A stretch of 64,000 nucleotides of DNA from an uncultured delta proteobacterium (GTDB taxonomy: Bacteria; Myxococcota_A; Polyangia; Polyangiales; Polyangiaceae): contig CAIVJW010000132.1 of the NCBI GenBank assembly GCA_903906315.1, positions 1 to 64,000 on the forward strand, read 5' to 3'. A model generated the notes under the pieces. The model had not been told where the DNA came from. It ran no database searches and worked only from the letters and a program-made list of their open reading frames with translations. A program made the position numbers and the translations under genes. Below, one piece after another: positions 8,748 to 20,793 of this stretch. Numbering within the stretch: position 1 is the first letter of the stretch; every line of letters starts with the position of its first letter.

Positions 8748-9833
8748 CTACTTCTTCCGCACGCTGCGGGGGGGCTCGCGCATCGGTCGCACCCCGAGCT
8801 TCAGCCGCCGCATCACGGCTTGCTTCTGGCGCTCCTTGTACCGAGCGTGGCTGGCTTCGCCGAGCTCGTTGCCGAACTCCGTCTCGCGGTCGACGAGCTG
8901 GAACTCGCACAGCACGAAGATGATGGGGCCGAGCGCCCACGCCGCCGGGGGCGCCATCTCCATGACCTCGGGCGGCAGCCTGACCGGGAGGTCGACGACG
9001 ATCTGGATGACCCGGTAGCTCTCGTCGCTGAACGAGTTGCCGCTCAGCGTGAGCTCGTCGTCGACGTTGGTCTGAAGCTCCTTCAGGAGCGGCCGGAGGT
9101 GCGGGTGGGCCTCGCAGTAGCTCCGGAAGTGGAACATCGTGTTGATGCTCTGTCCCGGCACGACGTAGTTGAACGGGAAGAGCCGCTCGGAGAGGTAGTG
9201 CAGGACGGGCACCAGGTCGTCCGGGCTGCGCGTGACGATTCGGAAGCGCAGCTTGTCGTAGACGGCCGACGCGGTGGTGTCGGCCTTCGATAAGAGCTTC
9301 GTGTAGAGCGAGTCCTTGTTCTTGCGCCCGCCGACGAACTCCACGATCGGGAAGCCCGAGGCGAGCATGCCGCCGATGACTCGGTAGATCTTCTCCTCGA
9401 CGAGGTGAAAGACCTCCTGGTCCGACATCGGGATGGAATAGAGGAGCTCCCGGCCATCCACGTGGTGGATGATGTGCATGGCCTTGAGGATGGTGCAGGC
9501 GCACAGCTGCCGATGCCCCTTGCCCGAGGCCAGCAGCAGGAGCTCCTCGACGGACGCGCGCGCGACCGGCCCCGGGATGGGGAAGTCGAAGTGCCGCCGG
9601 AGGTAGTTGATCGCCTCGTTCTTGATCGCGTCGAGGCGCACCCGGTCGTTCGGGTTGTCCGGGTGGAACTCCTCGGCGCGCAGCAGCTCGGCCGGGCCCA
9701 CCTCGCTGTCGAAGTGCAGGCGGTGCCAATCGATGACGGAATCGCCCCGGAGAATGAGCTTCACGGACTCGAGGTCCATGCGCGAGAACTCATCGAGTCG
9801 CTTGAGGCGTCCGACCGAGTCGCTAGGCGGCAT
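8748..9833 (-). CDS. Conserved protein resembling a RelA/SpoT-fold nucleotidyltransferase
   Basis: A 361-residue protein. The middle shows GRKNKDSLYTKL, then YDKLRFRIV, then SYRVIQIVVDLP, CEFQL and finally GEASHARYKE. In this order they mirror the RelA/SpoT synthetase blocks: a basic helix with Arg/Lys, the D-x-x-x-x-R-(I/V) strand with a catalytic Asp, the GYxSLH strand, the catalytic Glu in EIQ, and the H-x-x-YK helix. The likeness is my reading, not a database hit. The N-terminal 150 residues are helical and unassigned. If correct it could make or bind a (p)ppGpp-like nucleotide. I believe close relatives are confined to myxobacteria. It is convergent with the coiled-coil gene. Confidence 0.75.
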   Translation of the reverse strand: MPPSDSVGRLKRLDEFSRMDLESVKLILRGDSVIDWHRLHFDSEVGPAELLRAEEFHPDNPNDRVRLDAIKNEAINYLRRHFDFPIPGPVARASVEELLLLASGKGHRQLCACTILKAMHIIHHVDGRELLYSIPMSDQEVFHLVEEKIYRVIGGMLASGFPIVEFVGGRKNKDSLYTKLLSKADTTASAVYDKLRFRIVTRSPDDLVPVLHYLSERLFPFNYVVPGQSINTMFHFRSYCEAHPHLRPLLKELQTNVDDELTLSGNSFSDESYRVIQIVVDLPVRLPPEVMEMAPPAAWALGPIIFVLCEFQLVDRETEFGNELGEASHARYKERQKQAVMRRLKLGVRPMREPPRSVRKK

Positions 9834-9952
9834 GGCGGGAGGCTACCAAGCGGACCCGTCGCGGCGTGCAGAATCCGGTGGGCTCTGCGTTCGCCGACCG
9901 GGCCCCGCGGGGGAGGCACCGGTCGACGAGCAGGAAGCGGGGAAGATAAGGC

Positions 9953-10129
9953 TCAGGAAGCTCGCGCGCTCGGGGGCTCGGTCGGCGGGGCAGCGCGCCC
10001 CAGCGAGAGCGTCCCGAGAAAGATGCCGACCGTCAGTGCGACGACCACGGCGTGGCCGAGATAGGCGCCGCTCGCGCCGATGGCGGCGAACGGAGCCAGG
10101 GCCGCCAAGTACCAGGGGGTGATCTTCAT
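9953..10129 (-). CDS. Small membrane protein
   Basis: A 58-residue protein starting at an ATG with GGAGG close upstream, which is strong support for a real small gene although it is shorter than usual cut-offs. It has two hydrophobic segments (WYLAALAPFAAIGASGAYLG and HAVVVALTVGIFLGTL) separated by a short turn, then a Pro/Ala-rich cytoplasmic or periplasmic tail. No known family is recognised. It lies alone on the minus strand between the RelA-like gene and a gene-free stretch. Confidence 0.7.
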   Translation of the reverse strand: MKITPWYLAALAPFAAIGASGAYLGHAVVVALTVGIFLGTLSLGRAAPPTEPPSARAS

Positions 10130-10559
10130 CGGTCCTCCATCTTCGCTGCGACCGGCCACTATTGGCCGTTGGTCCATCCCCCAACTCGAATCGTCGTGAG
10201 CGATGAGGTCAGGGAGTGGGTAAGCGCGTGTAGGATAAGGTGCTACGGTCCGCTGGTTCGGGCCAAACAAGTAGCGGGTCATGGGGCGTTGCATCAAGCG
10301 ATTTCGTCTCACACGTCCCGTGCCGTTGGGTTTCGTGCGGATCAGAATGGCGAATCATTCGCTTATATCGTGTGGTTGCCTGCGCACGGCTCAGGTGATT
10401 CGTCGGTCACGGTCCGTGTCGACCCAGACGCAATCCAGTGCTCGAGAGACACACTCGGGGCGTCGCGAAACCTTCGAGGAAGGTCGTCGCGCAGGGACGC
10501 CTCTCGCGGCGCGTCAATGCCGGGGCGCGAAGGCACGCCTGGCCCGAGCCGCCCGACCG
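10130..10559. other. Gene-free stretch of about 430 bases
   Basis: No reading frame here has convincing codon use, and the base composition is less GC-rich than the neighbours. The only clear structure is a short perfect palindrome at 10350-10362 (GCGAAT-C-ATTCGC) followed by an AT-rich TTATAT. It could hold the promoter of the small membrane protein at 9953-10129, or it could be a decayed gene. Confidence 0.5.
10350..10362. repeat. Short perfect palindrome, possible operator
   Basis: GCGAAT and ATTCGC are separated by one base, giving a 13-base dyad in the gene-free region. The size and symmetry fit a site for a dimeric repressor, but no regulator is adjacent. Confidence 0.35.
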
Positions 10560-11024
10560 TCAGCGTGGAACGATGATCGTGACCTCGTCGCTGCCGTCGA
10601 GCGCGACGAGGCGGCTCGACGCGCGCGGGCCGTCGGCGCGCTGCACGACGATCTCGACCTCGTAGGAGCCGTTGGCCAGGCGGACGGTGGACTCCAGCCT
10701 GCGTGGGGCCCGGCCGGCCTCGAACCGCCAGGAGCTGCCCACGACGGGCTCGTCACGGCCTGCGCGCGTCCAGGCCAAGTCGATGGACGTCACGGTGGCG
10801 GGGTCGTCGAGGCGGAGCACGAGCGGGCGCTCGTGGGGAAGGTGCGGAAGGAGCTGCGAGCCCGCAAGGAGGGCTCCGCCGAGCAGGACGAGCCTTGCCA
10901 GGCGCCCCTTTCGCGTCGGTCGCGGCGCTGGGGTCGGGCTCGCCGGATCGTCCGCGAGCTCGTCGGCCGGAGTGGCCTCGTCGGGCGGGGGTTCCGTCGA
11001 CGGAGGGGGAGCCGCGAACGTCAT
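10560..11024 (-). CDS. Membrane-anchored hypothetical protein downstream of cytochrome c
   Basis: A 154-residue protein with a Pro/Ser-rich N-terminal region (about 50 residues), one membrane span (RLARLVLLGGALLAGSQLL), and an external C-terminal domain of alternating strands ending in DEVTIIVPR that resembles a small beta-sandwich. The ATG at 11024 is chosen over an upstream TTG at 11078. It follows the cytochrome c gene in the same direction, so it may be co-expressed, but no function can be assigned. Confidence 0.7.
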   Translation of the reverse strand: MTFAAPPPSTEPPPDEATPADELADDPASPTPAPRPTRKGRLARLVLLGGALLAGSQLLPHLPHERPLVLRLDDPATVTSIDLAWTRAGRDEPVVGSSWRFEAGRAPRRLESTVRLANGSYEVEIVVQRADGPRASSRLVALDGSDEVTIIVPR

Positions 11025-11082
11025 GACGTGACCGGTGTCACCGAGGAGGAGGGGCGCGCGCAGGGTCGACGCACGCAACCCC

Positions 11083-11556
11083 TCAGGGGGCGCTGCGGGT
11101 GCCGCGGATGCGCTTGACGAGCCCGTCGACGACCTGGGCGGGCAAGCGCGGGAACGCTGGCATCTTGCCGCGGCCCTTGCGGATCGTCTCGGTGATCTGC
11201 TGGTCGGTCACCTGGCTCTGCCACTCCGCGCGGGTGAGGTCCGGGGCGCGAACGCCCATTCCCTTCGGTCCGTCGCCGCGGCCCATGCGGCCATGGCAGT
11301 CGAGGCAGTTGCGCTGCCAGGCGATGTCGATGAGGTCCGGGTCCGGCCCGGGCGCCTGCGCTTGGTTTTGTCCCGCGCGGCCTCCGCGGCCCGGCTGCGG
11401 GGCCTGGTCGGCTTCGGGGGGCTGGTCGTGGTCGGCCGCCGTCCAGTCGCGAACGTCGCCGGGCGCGCGGTCGCAACCGGCGAGCAGCGTGACGAACGCT
11501 GCGGCGAGGGCGAGGGCAGGGAAGTGCGCGCCGGTGCGGAGGGGTCGAGGTGTCAT
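11083..11556 (-). CDS. Lipoprotein c-type cytochrome
   Basis: A 157-residue protein. The signal peptide ends in the lipobox LLAGC, so the mature protein is likely lipid-anchored outside the cytoplasmic membrane. A Pro/Gln/Gly-rich linker of about 45 residues leads to a single cytochrome c domain with the heme motif CLDCH and a plausible axial Met in KMPAFP. One heme is expected, with a role in electron transfer. No oxidase or reductase gene is next to it, so its partner is unknown. Confidence 0.9.
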   Translation of the reverse strand: MTPRPLRTGAHFPALALAAAFVTLLAGCDRAPGDVRDWTAADHDQPPEADQAPQPGRGGRAGQNQAQAPGPDPDLIDIAWQRNCLDCHGRMGRGDGPKGMGVRAPDLTRAEWQSQVTDQQITETIRKGRGKMPAFPRLPAQVVDGLVKRIRGTRSAP

Positions 11557-11636
11557 TACGCTATGGGCGGGTTGGGCAGGGAGCCTGGCCTATAGCGCGT
11601 TTTTTGTCCGCCGCGGACGCGGAGCGCGCCCCGACG

Positions 11637-11676
11637 AACAAAAAGCGAAGGGCCCGCTCCGAAGAGCAGGCCCTCG
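11637..11676 (-). terminator. Rho-independent terminator of the OmpA-like gene
   Basis: On the minus strand an 11-base-pair stem (GGGCCTGCTC pairing with GAGCGGGCCC, with one G-U pair) is closed by a UUCG tetraloop and followed by UUCGCUUUUU. The stem is perfect only when read as minus-strand RNA, because the plus strand has an A-C mismatch. This fixes its direction and its partner, the gene ending at 11706. Confidence 0.85.
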
Positions 11677-11705
11677 CTCGCGACGACCCTCAGGTCGTCA
11701 GCCGT

Positions 11706-12350
11706 TCACTTGCAGGGGTCGCCAGCGACCTTGCCGCCCGCGTCGACCGCGAGGCCGCCGATCGGCTTGCCCTTGAGGGCCGCGTTGACGAACGCCGTGC
11801 GGCGGTTCTGCGACTTCTCGTCGGGCGTCTGGGCGGTGGCCGTGCCGGCCGTGGGCCGCGTCTGACCGAAGCCGACGGGGAGCAGGCGGTGGCAGTCGAT
11901 GCCCTTGCCGACGAGCCACTTCGCGACTGCGTGGGCGCGCTTCTCGGAGAGGGTCTGGTTTGCCGGGGCGGCGCCGTCGTTGTCCGTGTGGCCTTCGACG
12001 CGGAGGAGCGTGACGTCCGGCTTCGCGTCGAGGTAGTCCTTGACGAACTGCAGGACCGTGTCGCTCTCCGGCTTCAGCTTGTCGCTGCCGGTCTCGAAGA
12101 CCACGGGGCCGGGGAGCTTGAGGGCGCCCTTCTCCATGGTGAACTCCTTCTTCGGAGCGGGAGCCGGCTCGGCCTTGACGGGCGGCGGGGGCGGCGGGGG
12201 CGGCGGGGGCGGGGGGGCCGGAGGGGGCGGCGGGGCCGGCGCCTTGGCGGGGACCTCACCGATCGAGGCGGAAGCCTTGCAACCCGTGGCCGAAGCCACC
12301 ACGCCGACCATCATGATGGTGGCAAGAACCGGGGCGACGAATCTACGCAT
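11706..12350 (-). CDS. OmpA/Pal-type outer-membrane lipoprotein
   Basis: A 214-residue protein. The signal sequence ends SATGC and is probably lipidated, although the lipobox is imperfect at -3. Next comes a striking run of about 20 prolines with few other residues (residues 37-57), then a basic linker. The C-terminal OmpA-like peptidoglycan-binding domain (about residues 75-190) has VFETGSDKLKPES, VEGHTDNDG and LSEKRAHAVAKWL, which include the Asp and Arg that bind meso-diaminopimelate. It probably links the outer membrane to peptidoglycan. The start has AAGGAG nine bases upstream. A strong terminator lies 30 bases after the stop. Confidence 0.9.
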   Translation of the reverse strand: MRRFVAPVLATIMMVGVVASATGCKASASIGEVPAKAPAPPPPPAPPPPPPPPPPPPVKAEPAPAPKKEFTMEKGALKLPGPVVFETGSDKLKPESDTVLQFVKDYLDAKPDVTLLRVEGHTDNDGAAPANQTLSEKRAHAVAKWLVGKGIDCHRLLPVGFGQTRPTAGTATAQTPDEKSQNRRTAFVNAALKGKPIGGLAVDAGGKVAGDPCK

Positions 12351-12792
12351 GGAAGTGGTCTCCTTGGACAAGCGACCGCCGGCTTCGCTTCGAAGCTCGG
12401 AATCTGCGCGGCTTGGACGGTGGCTCGGCACGTTTCGTTCAAAAACGACGGACGACTTGTAGCCAATAGTGCCCGCGGACGAAACAAAAACGGGCGTCTC
12501 GGCGTTTTCTCTGATCCCGCCGTGTCCCCGCGGGGCCCTCGTCGGCTGTGCCGACGCCCGCTGCGAGGCGAGACAAGCCGAGCGGCTGGCCCCGAACACG
12601 ACGCGATGACGTTCGCCCCCCTAAGACGCGCGCCTCGGTCGGGACGGCTCACGCGCGGCGCGGTAACGTCGATTTGCTGGACGAATGTTCGAAAGGAAAC
12701 GGGCCGCGAACTGGCGGTTGGCCGGAGCCGACGCGCTGGTTGCGGCCCGCTTCAGGCGAGCGGAGCGGGCGGGGGCGACCCCGCCGGTCAGC
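12351..12792. other. Intergenic stretch of about 440 bases
   Basis: No coding frame is supported. The part near the OmpA-like gene contains A/T-rich patches between 12430 and 12490, where its promoter is expected, but I could not fix -35 and -10 boxes. The part near 12700-12750 holds a hairpin listed separately as a possible terminator of the 12793 gene. Confidence 0.5.
12688..12748 (-). terminator. Possible terminator of the 12793 lipoprotein gene
   Basis: GGGCCGC (12701-12707) pairs with GCGGCCC (12742-12748) around a long, itself partly paired loop. On the minus strand the stem is followed by GTTTCCTTTCG. The tail is only moderately T-rich, so this is a candidate only. Confidence 0.35.
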
Positions 12793-13875
12793 TCACTGGC
12801 AGGGGTTGGCCGCGCCCGTGGAGGCGGGCGCGATCTTGCCCAGCTTGACCTGCTTCGCGCTGAAGCCGAGGCCGATCGAGATGCCGTCGCACGTCTTGGC
12901 CGGATCCTGCGAGCCGTCCTTCATGATGTCGGAGGCCTGGCGGAGCTGGTTCGCGATGCCGTCGATCGTCGAGCCGGAGCAGAGCGTCTTGTCGAACGCG
13001 CCCGCGACCTTCTTGATCTCCGCGATGAGGACCTCGGTCTCGATGATGCCGGCGATCGTGCCGTTCGAGCCCGCCTTGTGGGCTGCGTCGAGGTCGACCG
13101 CGAGGAGCGCGCTCGAGATCTTGAGGTCGAGGGTGAAGCCCGAGATGCTGAGGCTGAGGGTGAGGTCGCCCTTGTTGCCGCTGACCCAGGTGTTCTCCGT
13201 CAGGTAACCGTTCGCGAACACGACCTTCGAGGACGTCGGGTCGGCGGGGTTGCTGAGGAGCTCGGGGCGGATCGGCCACTCGTCGGTCCCGTCCCACTTC
13301 GGCGCGCCGCCGAGGTCCGCGCCGGCGTAGAGCTTGGCGGCGAGCGGGTTGTAGGTCTTGCCCGAGCCGAGCTTGTCCATCGCGAGCATGATGGTGAAGC
13401 TGCCCTTGTTGATGCTGTCGTTGACCTTCGTGCCGGCATCGGACGCCAGGCCGAGGATGATCGGCAGGATGTTCTTGCCGAACGAGTTGTCGATGCCGTC
13501 GTTGCCGTCCGGGTAGGCCTGGGCGGGCGAGGCGCCGCCGGCGGGCCTGCAGAGGTCCTTGGCAGCCTTGTCCGAGACCTTGCCGTCGAGGTTGAAGCCG
13601 TACTGCTTCCAGCCATTCTGGCCGTTCGGCGTGCCGTCGCGGTTCATGTCGCCGAGGAAGAGCTTGTCGATCGCCATCACGACCGTGGCGCCGTCACCGG
13701 GCTTGCCCTCCGCCGGGCGGCCGGGCGGGAGGCCGACCTGGGCGCCCGTACCGGTCGCCGTGCCACCGCCTGCGCCGTCGCCGCCGGTCGTGGAGCTGGA
13801 CTCGGTCGTGGAGCTACCGCAGGCGGCGAGCGTGGCGAGAGCGGCGGCGGCGAGGAGGAGACGGGAACGAAGCAT
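12793..13875 (-). CDS. Secreted lipoprotein of unknown function
   Basis: A 360-residue protein. The signal peptide has the lipobox LAAC, followed by a Ser/Thr/Gly linker. The mature protein has Asp/Asn/Gly-rich loops (DMNRDGTPNGQ and DGNDGIDNSFG) that look like calcium-binding loops, and several paired Cys residues. The rest alternates short strands and helices with no known enzyme motif. I would expect a surface or periplasmic protein. The ATG at 13875 is chosen because it starts the signal peptide and has GAGG upstream. The frame stays open to 14238 but without sensible protein sequence. Confidence 0.85.
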   Translation of the reverse strand: MLRSRLLLAAAALATLAACGSSTTESSSTTGGDGAGGGTATGTGAQVGLPPGRPAEGKPGDGATVVMAIDKLFLGDMNRDGTPNGQNGWKQYGFNLDGKVSDKAAKDLCRPAGGASPAQAYPDGNDGIDNSFGKNILPIILGLASDAGTKVNDSINKGSFTIMLAMDKLGSGKTYNPLAAKLYAGADLGGAPKWDGTDEWPIRPELLSNPADPTSSKVVFANGYLTENTWVSGNKGDLTLSLSISGFTLDLKISSALLAVDLDAAHKAGSNGTIAGIIETEVLIAEIKKVAGAFDKTLCSGSTIDGIANQLRQASDIMKDGSQDPAKTCDGISIGLGFSAKQVKLGKIAPASTGAANPCQ

Positions 13876-14014
13876 GGGCACGGACCTCACTTTCTCATTG
13901 TCCCCGAGCACCGGGAGCGTTGAGTTTAGGCGTCGCCGGCCTCGGCGGAGGCGGCGGCTTCCCGCTCTCGACGGGCGAGGGCCGGGCGCTACGAGTGACA
14001 AGTAATTGAGTAAG

Positions 14015-14048
14015 TGCTCGGGCGGACCGTTCGATGCTAGCCCGAGCA
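14015..14048. repeat. Inverted repeat in the dnaE leader region
   Basis: TGCTCGGGC (14015-14023) and GCCCGAGCA (14040-14048) are perfect complements with a 16-base loop, 53 bases upstream of the dnaE start. It could be an operator between the two divergent genes or a hairpin in the dnaE leader. There is no following T-run, so it is not a simple terminator. Confidence 0.5.
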
Positions 14049-14101
14049 AGGGGGGCCAGCAAGGGTTTGCGCGGGGCGATTTCCGTGCGAGGAGCCCCCC
14101 C

Positions 14102-17722
<3,621 letters not shown>

Positions 17723-17792
17723 CGCCCCCGCGCGGCGCCTGTGCGCGGACGGGGCGCTCGCGGAGCCGAACGGGCCACGCGGCCCCTCGCGC

Positions 17793-20633
17793 CTACTGCC
17801 CGGTGGTGATGCCGAGCGGCACGCGCTTGCCCGCGGAGCTGGCGTCGAGGCCGCCGCCCTCGCGCGCGGCGTCGCTCGAGTGCGCGCGGACTTCGCCGTT
17901 CGCGCCGAGTCCCGCTGCGCTCGCCTCGGCGCTGGCGATGCCGCTCGGCAACCTGCGCACGGTGGTCACGACCACGGCGCGGGCGGGATCGAGGGCCCTC
18001 GCGAGGGCCTTGTCGACGTGCTCGACGTCGACGCGCTCGACGTCGGCGAGCAGGCGCTCCGCGCTGCCGGGCGCGAGGACGGCGCGGAGCCGCGCGGTCG
18101 AGACCTCCGGCGGGGCGCCCTTGCGCGGGCCCGTCGTGCGCTCCGAGATGCGGCGCTCGAGGCGCTTGCGGAGCAGCGCGCGGGCGACGCCGACCTCGCC
18201 GCCGCCGAGGCCCTTCTGCCTGATTTCGTCGAGCGCGGCGCGCAGCTCGCGCTCGATCGCCCCCGCTTCCGCCGCCGGGGCGCCGACGACCTCGATCGCC
18301 ACGACGCCGGCGCGAGGCCCCGGGTCGATCGTGCAGCGCACCGTTCGGGCTACGTGCGCGCGCCCGACGAGCGCGCGCTCGAGGCGGGCGCTCGGGCCGC
18401 GGCACAGCGCGTCGAGGCCGACCCGCAGGGCCGCGTGCTCCGGATCGCCCTCCGGTGGCACGAGCCAGCCGAAGAGCGCGGCCGGCGTGAGCACGTGCTC
18501 CTCGACGACGACGCGCTGACCGGTCGCCGGCCTGTCGATGGGGACGTCCGCGGGGGCGAGGAGCCAGCCGAGGTGGGGCTCGACGAGCGCGCGTGCGCGC
18601 GGGAGATCGACGTTGCCGGCGAGCGTCACCGTGATGCGCCGCGGGGTGCGCTCGGATCGCAGCGCCTCGAGCAGCAGGGCGTCGCGCAGTACTGCGGGCT
18701 CGTCGTCGCCGCCGCCGACGACGGAGCCCTCGAGCGGATGGCCGACGGGGAAGAGCGTGCTCGACAGCGCGAGCCACGCGGCGCCGTAAGGTCGTGCTGC
18801 CAGCGCCTTGCGGACGCCCTCGCTCGCGCGTCGCCGCAGGTCGGCGTGGTAGGCGCCGCCGCCTTCCGCGAGGATCATTCGGGCGCGCGCGGCGGCGATC
18901 TGGACGCCGACGTCGAGGTCGGGGGGCGGGACCGTGACGACCGTGTGCGCCTCGGAGGTCTCCGTGAGGACGCCGCCGCTCCCCGCAGGCCGCGCGAGGC
19001 GGAGCGCGATCGCGACGTCGACGGCGCGCGGATCGCGTCGCAGCACCACCGTGAGCCCGTTCGGCAGCGTCAAGCGCTCGCCTCCGCCGTCGTCGGCGAG
19101 GATGCCGCTCGCGACGGTGCCCGGGCTGCGCAGCGCGGCCGCGAGCGTGCGCTCGATCGCGCGGCCGGCTTCGTGCGCGCCCGCGATGGTCGTCCACGAG
19201 TCCGGGTCGCCGAGGAAGCCGCCGCCTCCCTGCTCGACCAGGAGCGATCGCCAGCCGATGCCGACGCCGATCGTGCGCGCGGGGAGCTGCGCGTCCACGA
19301 CGCCGAGGGCGGCCAGGGGGATCATCGCGCGGCGCGGGAGGGAGAACTCCGGCAGGCGGTTGTGACCGAGGTACGAGGGGCGAGGGGGCAGGCGCTCGTC
19401 CGCGAGGGCGATGGCTTCGATCTCGCCGTCGCGCGCTGGCGCCGGGATGCCCGTTTCGGCCTCGTCGTCCTGGGCGCGCTGCGCGTCGGCGCGTTGCTCG
19501 GCTGCGTAGAGGACCGGGAAGCTCGCGAGCGCCCGCGAGACGCGGTGCGCGGGGACGCTGACGACGACGTCGCCGCCGGTCGGCGGGGTGCGGTCGCGGA
19601 GGAGCCCGGGGTTGTACTCGCGGATCGCGGCGATCGAGACCTCGGCGGCCCGTGCGATCGTCGCGAGGCGCGTGCCCGCCGGCACGACGAGCTCGGCCGG
19701 GGTGAGCGGCTCGCGCGGCGGCGCGTCGGGGTCGTCGAGGCGGTAGCGGGCGCGGTTCAGCGCGACCATCGCGAAGGCGACGACCTTCGGGACGTAGTTC
19801 GCCGTCTCCTCGGGGATGACGCCTGCCTCCGCGAGGTCCGCGAGGTCGACCGGGCCCGCGCGCACGCCGCGCTTGTCCGACGCGCGATCCATGGCGCGCA
19901 GGAGGCCGTCGTGGCCGAGGTTGTACGCCGCGAGCGCGAGGTCCCAGCGCCCGAAGCGCTCGTACAGGTCGCGCAGCATGGTGACGGCGGCCTTCGTCGC
20001 GCGCTCGGGGCTGCGCCGCTCGTCGAGCCAGGGGGAGACCGAGAGCTCGTAGTGGCGGGCGGTGCCCGGCAGGAGCTGCCACAGGCCTGCCGCGCCGGCG
20101 GGCGAGACCGCGCGCGGGTCGAAGCTGCTCTCGATCGCCGCGACCCAGACCAGGTCCTCCGGCAGGCCCGCGTCGCGCAGCGCTCGCTCGACCATCGGGC
20201 GGTACGATCCGGCGCGCCGGTAGCGCTCGGTGAAGCTCTCGCGACCCGCTACGCTGCGCGTGAAGAACTGGACGTAGCGGATCGTGCGGCGCGTGATCGG
20301 GATGCGCAGATCGGGCTTCGCGAGGCTCTCGATCGCGGGGCCGTCCGGGTCGTCGACGTCGCGGCCCTCGCCTCGCGCGAGCTCGCGGGCGATTTCGGCG
20401 TCCGAGAGAGGATCGCGCGACGAGCAGCGCGGCAGGCCGCCGCGCTCGGTCGGCGCGGTGGGCGCGCAGACCGTATCGGCGCGATCGGCCACGCGGCCTG
20501 GATCGCGGAACGCGACCCACGCGGCGGAGAGCGACGCGCGCAGGGGCGGCGACCCGAGGGCCCCGAGGAACCCGGCGCCGCCGCACGCGAGGGCGCCGCC
20601 GACGATCACGTGGCGCAGACGAGGCCGGATCAC
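17793..20633 (-). CDS. Fusion of lytic transglycosylase, LysM and M16-like domains
   Basis: A 946-residue envelope protein. The GTG start has GGGAG seven bases upstream and is followed by a signal-type hydrophobic helix (HVIVGGALACGGAGFLGAL). Residues about 140-290 form an MltD-type GH23 lytic transglycosylase with the catalytic Glu168 in AIESSFDP and GAAGLWQLLPGTARHYELSV. A LysM-like repeat lies near 330-380 (VPAGTRLATIARAAEVSIAAIREYNPGL, in two parts). From about 530 to the end the sequence resembles an M16 (insulinase/processing peptidase) protein, with RLTLPNGLTVVLRRDP. The HxxEH zinc motif is absent, so that half is probably non-catalytic. It likely cuts or remodels peptidoglycan. It lies downstream of a MoxR ATPase gene. 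Confidence 0.88.
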   Translation of the reverse strand: MIRPRLRHVIVGGALACGGAGFLGALGSPPLRASLSAAWVAFRDPGRVADRADTVCAPTAPTERGGLPRCSSRDPLSDAEIARELARGEGRDVDDPDGPAIESLAKPDLRIPITRRTIRYVQFFTRSVAGRESFTERYRRAGSYRPMVERALRDAGLPEDLVWVAAIESSFDPRAVSPAGAAGLWQLLPGTARHYELSVSPWLDERRSPERATKAAVTMLRDLYERFGRWDLALAAYNLGHDGLLRAMDRASDKRGVRAGPVDLADLAEAGVIPEETANYVPKVVAFAMVALNRARYRLDDPDAPPREPLTPAELVVPAGTRLATIARAAEVSIAAIREYNPGLLRDRTPPTGGDVVVSVPAHRVSRALASFPVLYAAEQRADAQRAQDDEAETGIPAPARDGEIEAIALADERLPPRPSYLGHNRLPEFSLPRRAMIPLAALGVVDAQLPARTIGVGIGWRSLLVEQGGGGFLGDPDSWTTIAGAHEAGRAIERTLAAALRSPGTVASGILADDGGGERLTLPNGLTVVLRRDPRAVDVAIALRLARPAGSGGVLTETSEAHTVVTVPPPDLDVGVQIAAARARMILAEGGGAYHADLRRRASEGVRKALAARPYGAAWLALSSTLFPVGHPLEGSVVGGGDDEPAVLRDALLLEALRSERTPRRITVTLAGNVDLPRARALVEPHLGWLLAPADVPIDRPATGQRVVVEEHVLTPAALFGWLVPPEGDPEHAALRVGLDALCRGPSARLERALVGRAHVARTVRCTIDPGPRAGVVAIEVVGAPAAEAGAIERELRAALDEIRQKGLGGGEVGVARALLRKRLERRISERTTGPRKGAPPEVSTARLRAVLAPGSAERLLADVERVDVEHVDKALARALDPARAVVVTTVRRLPSGIASAEASAAGLGANGEVRAHSSDAAREGGGLDASSAGKRVPLGITTGQ

Positions 20634-20793
20634 CTGGCTACTCCCGGAGGGAGGGCGCGGATCGGTCGCGCGTCGAGCGGTCGGGGAGGACGGGTCGGCA
20701 TCGGCGGTCCGGAGGCGCGAGGAGTCTACCCCGAACGGCGCGCTCCCGGGGCGCGTAACGTCGGGAAGTTGGCCCCTTTCGGGGAGGGCCCCG

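Noticed and set aside
12174-12242. G-rich run resembling a simple repeat
   Set aside because: It is the codon image of the polyproline linker of the OmpA-like lipoprotein, not a separate repeat locus.
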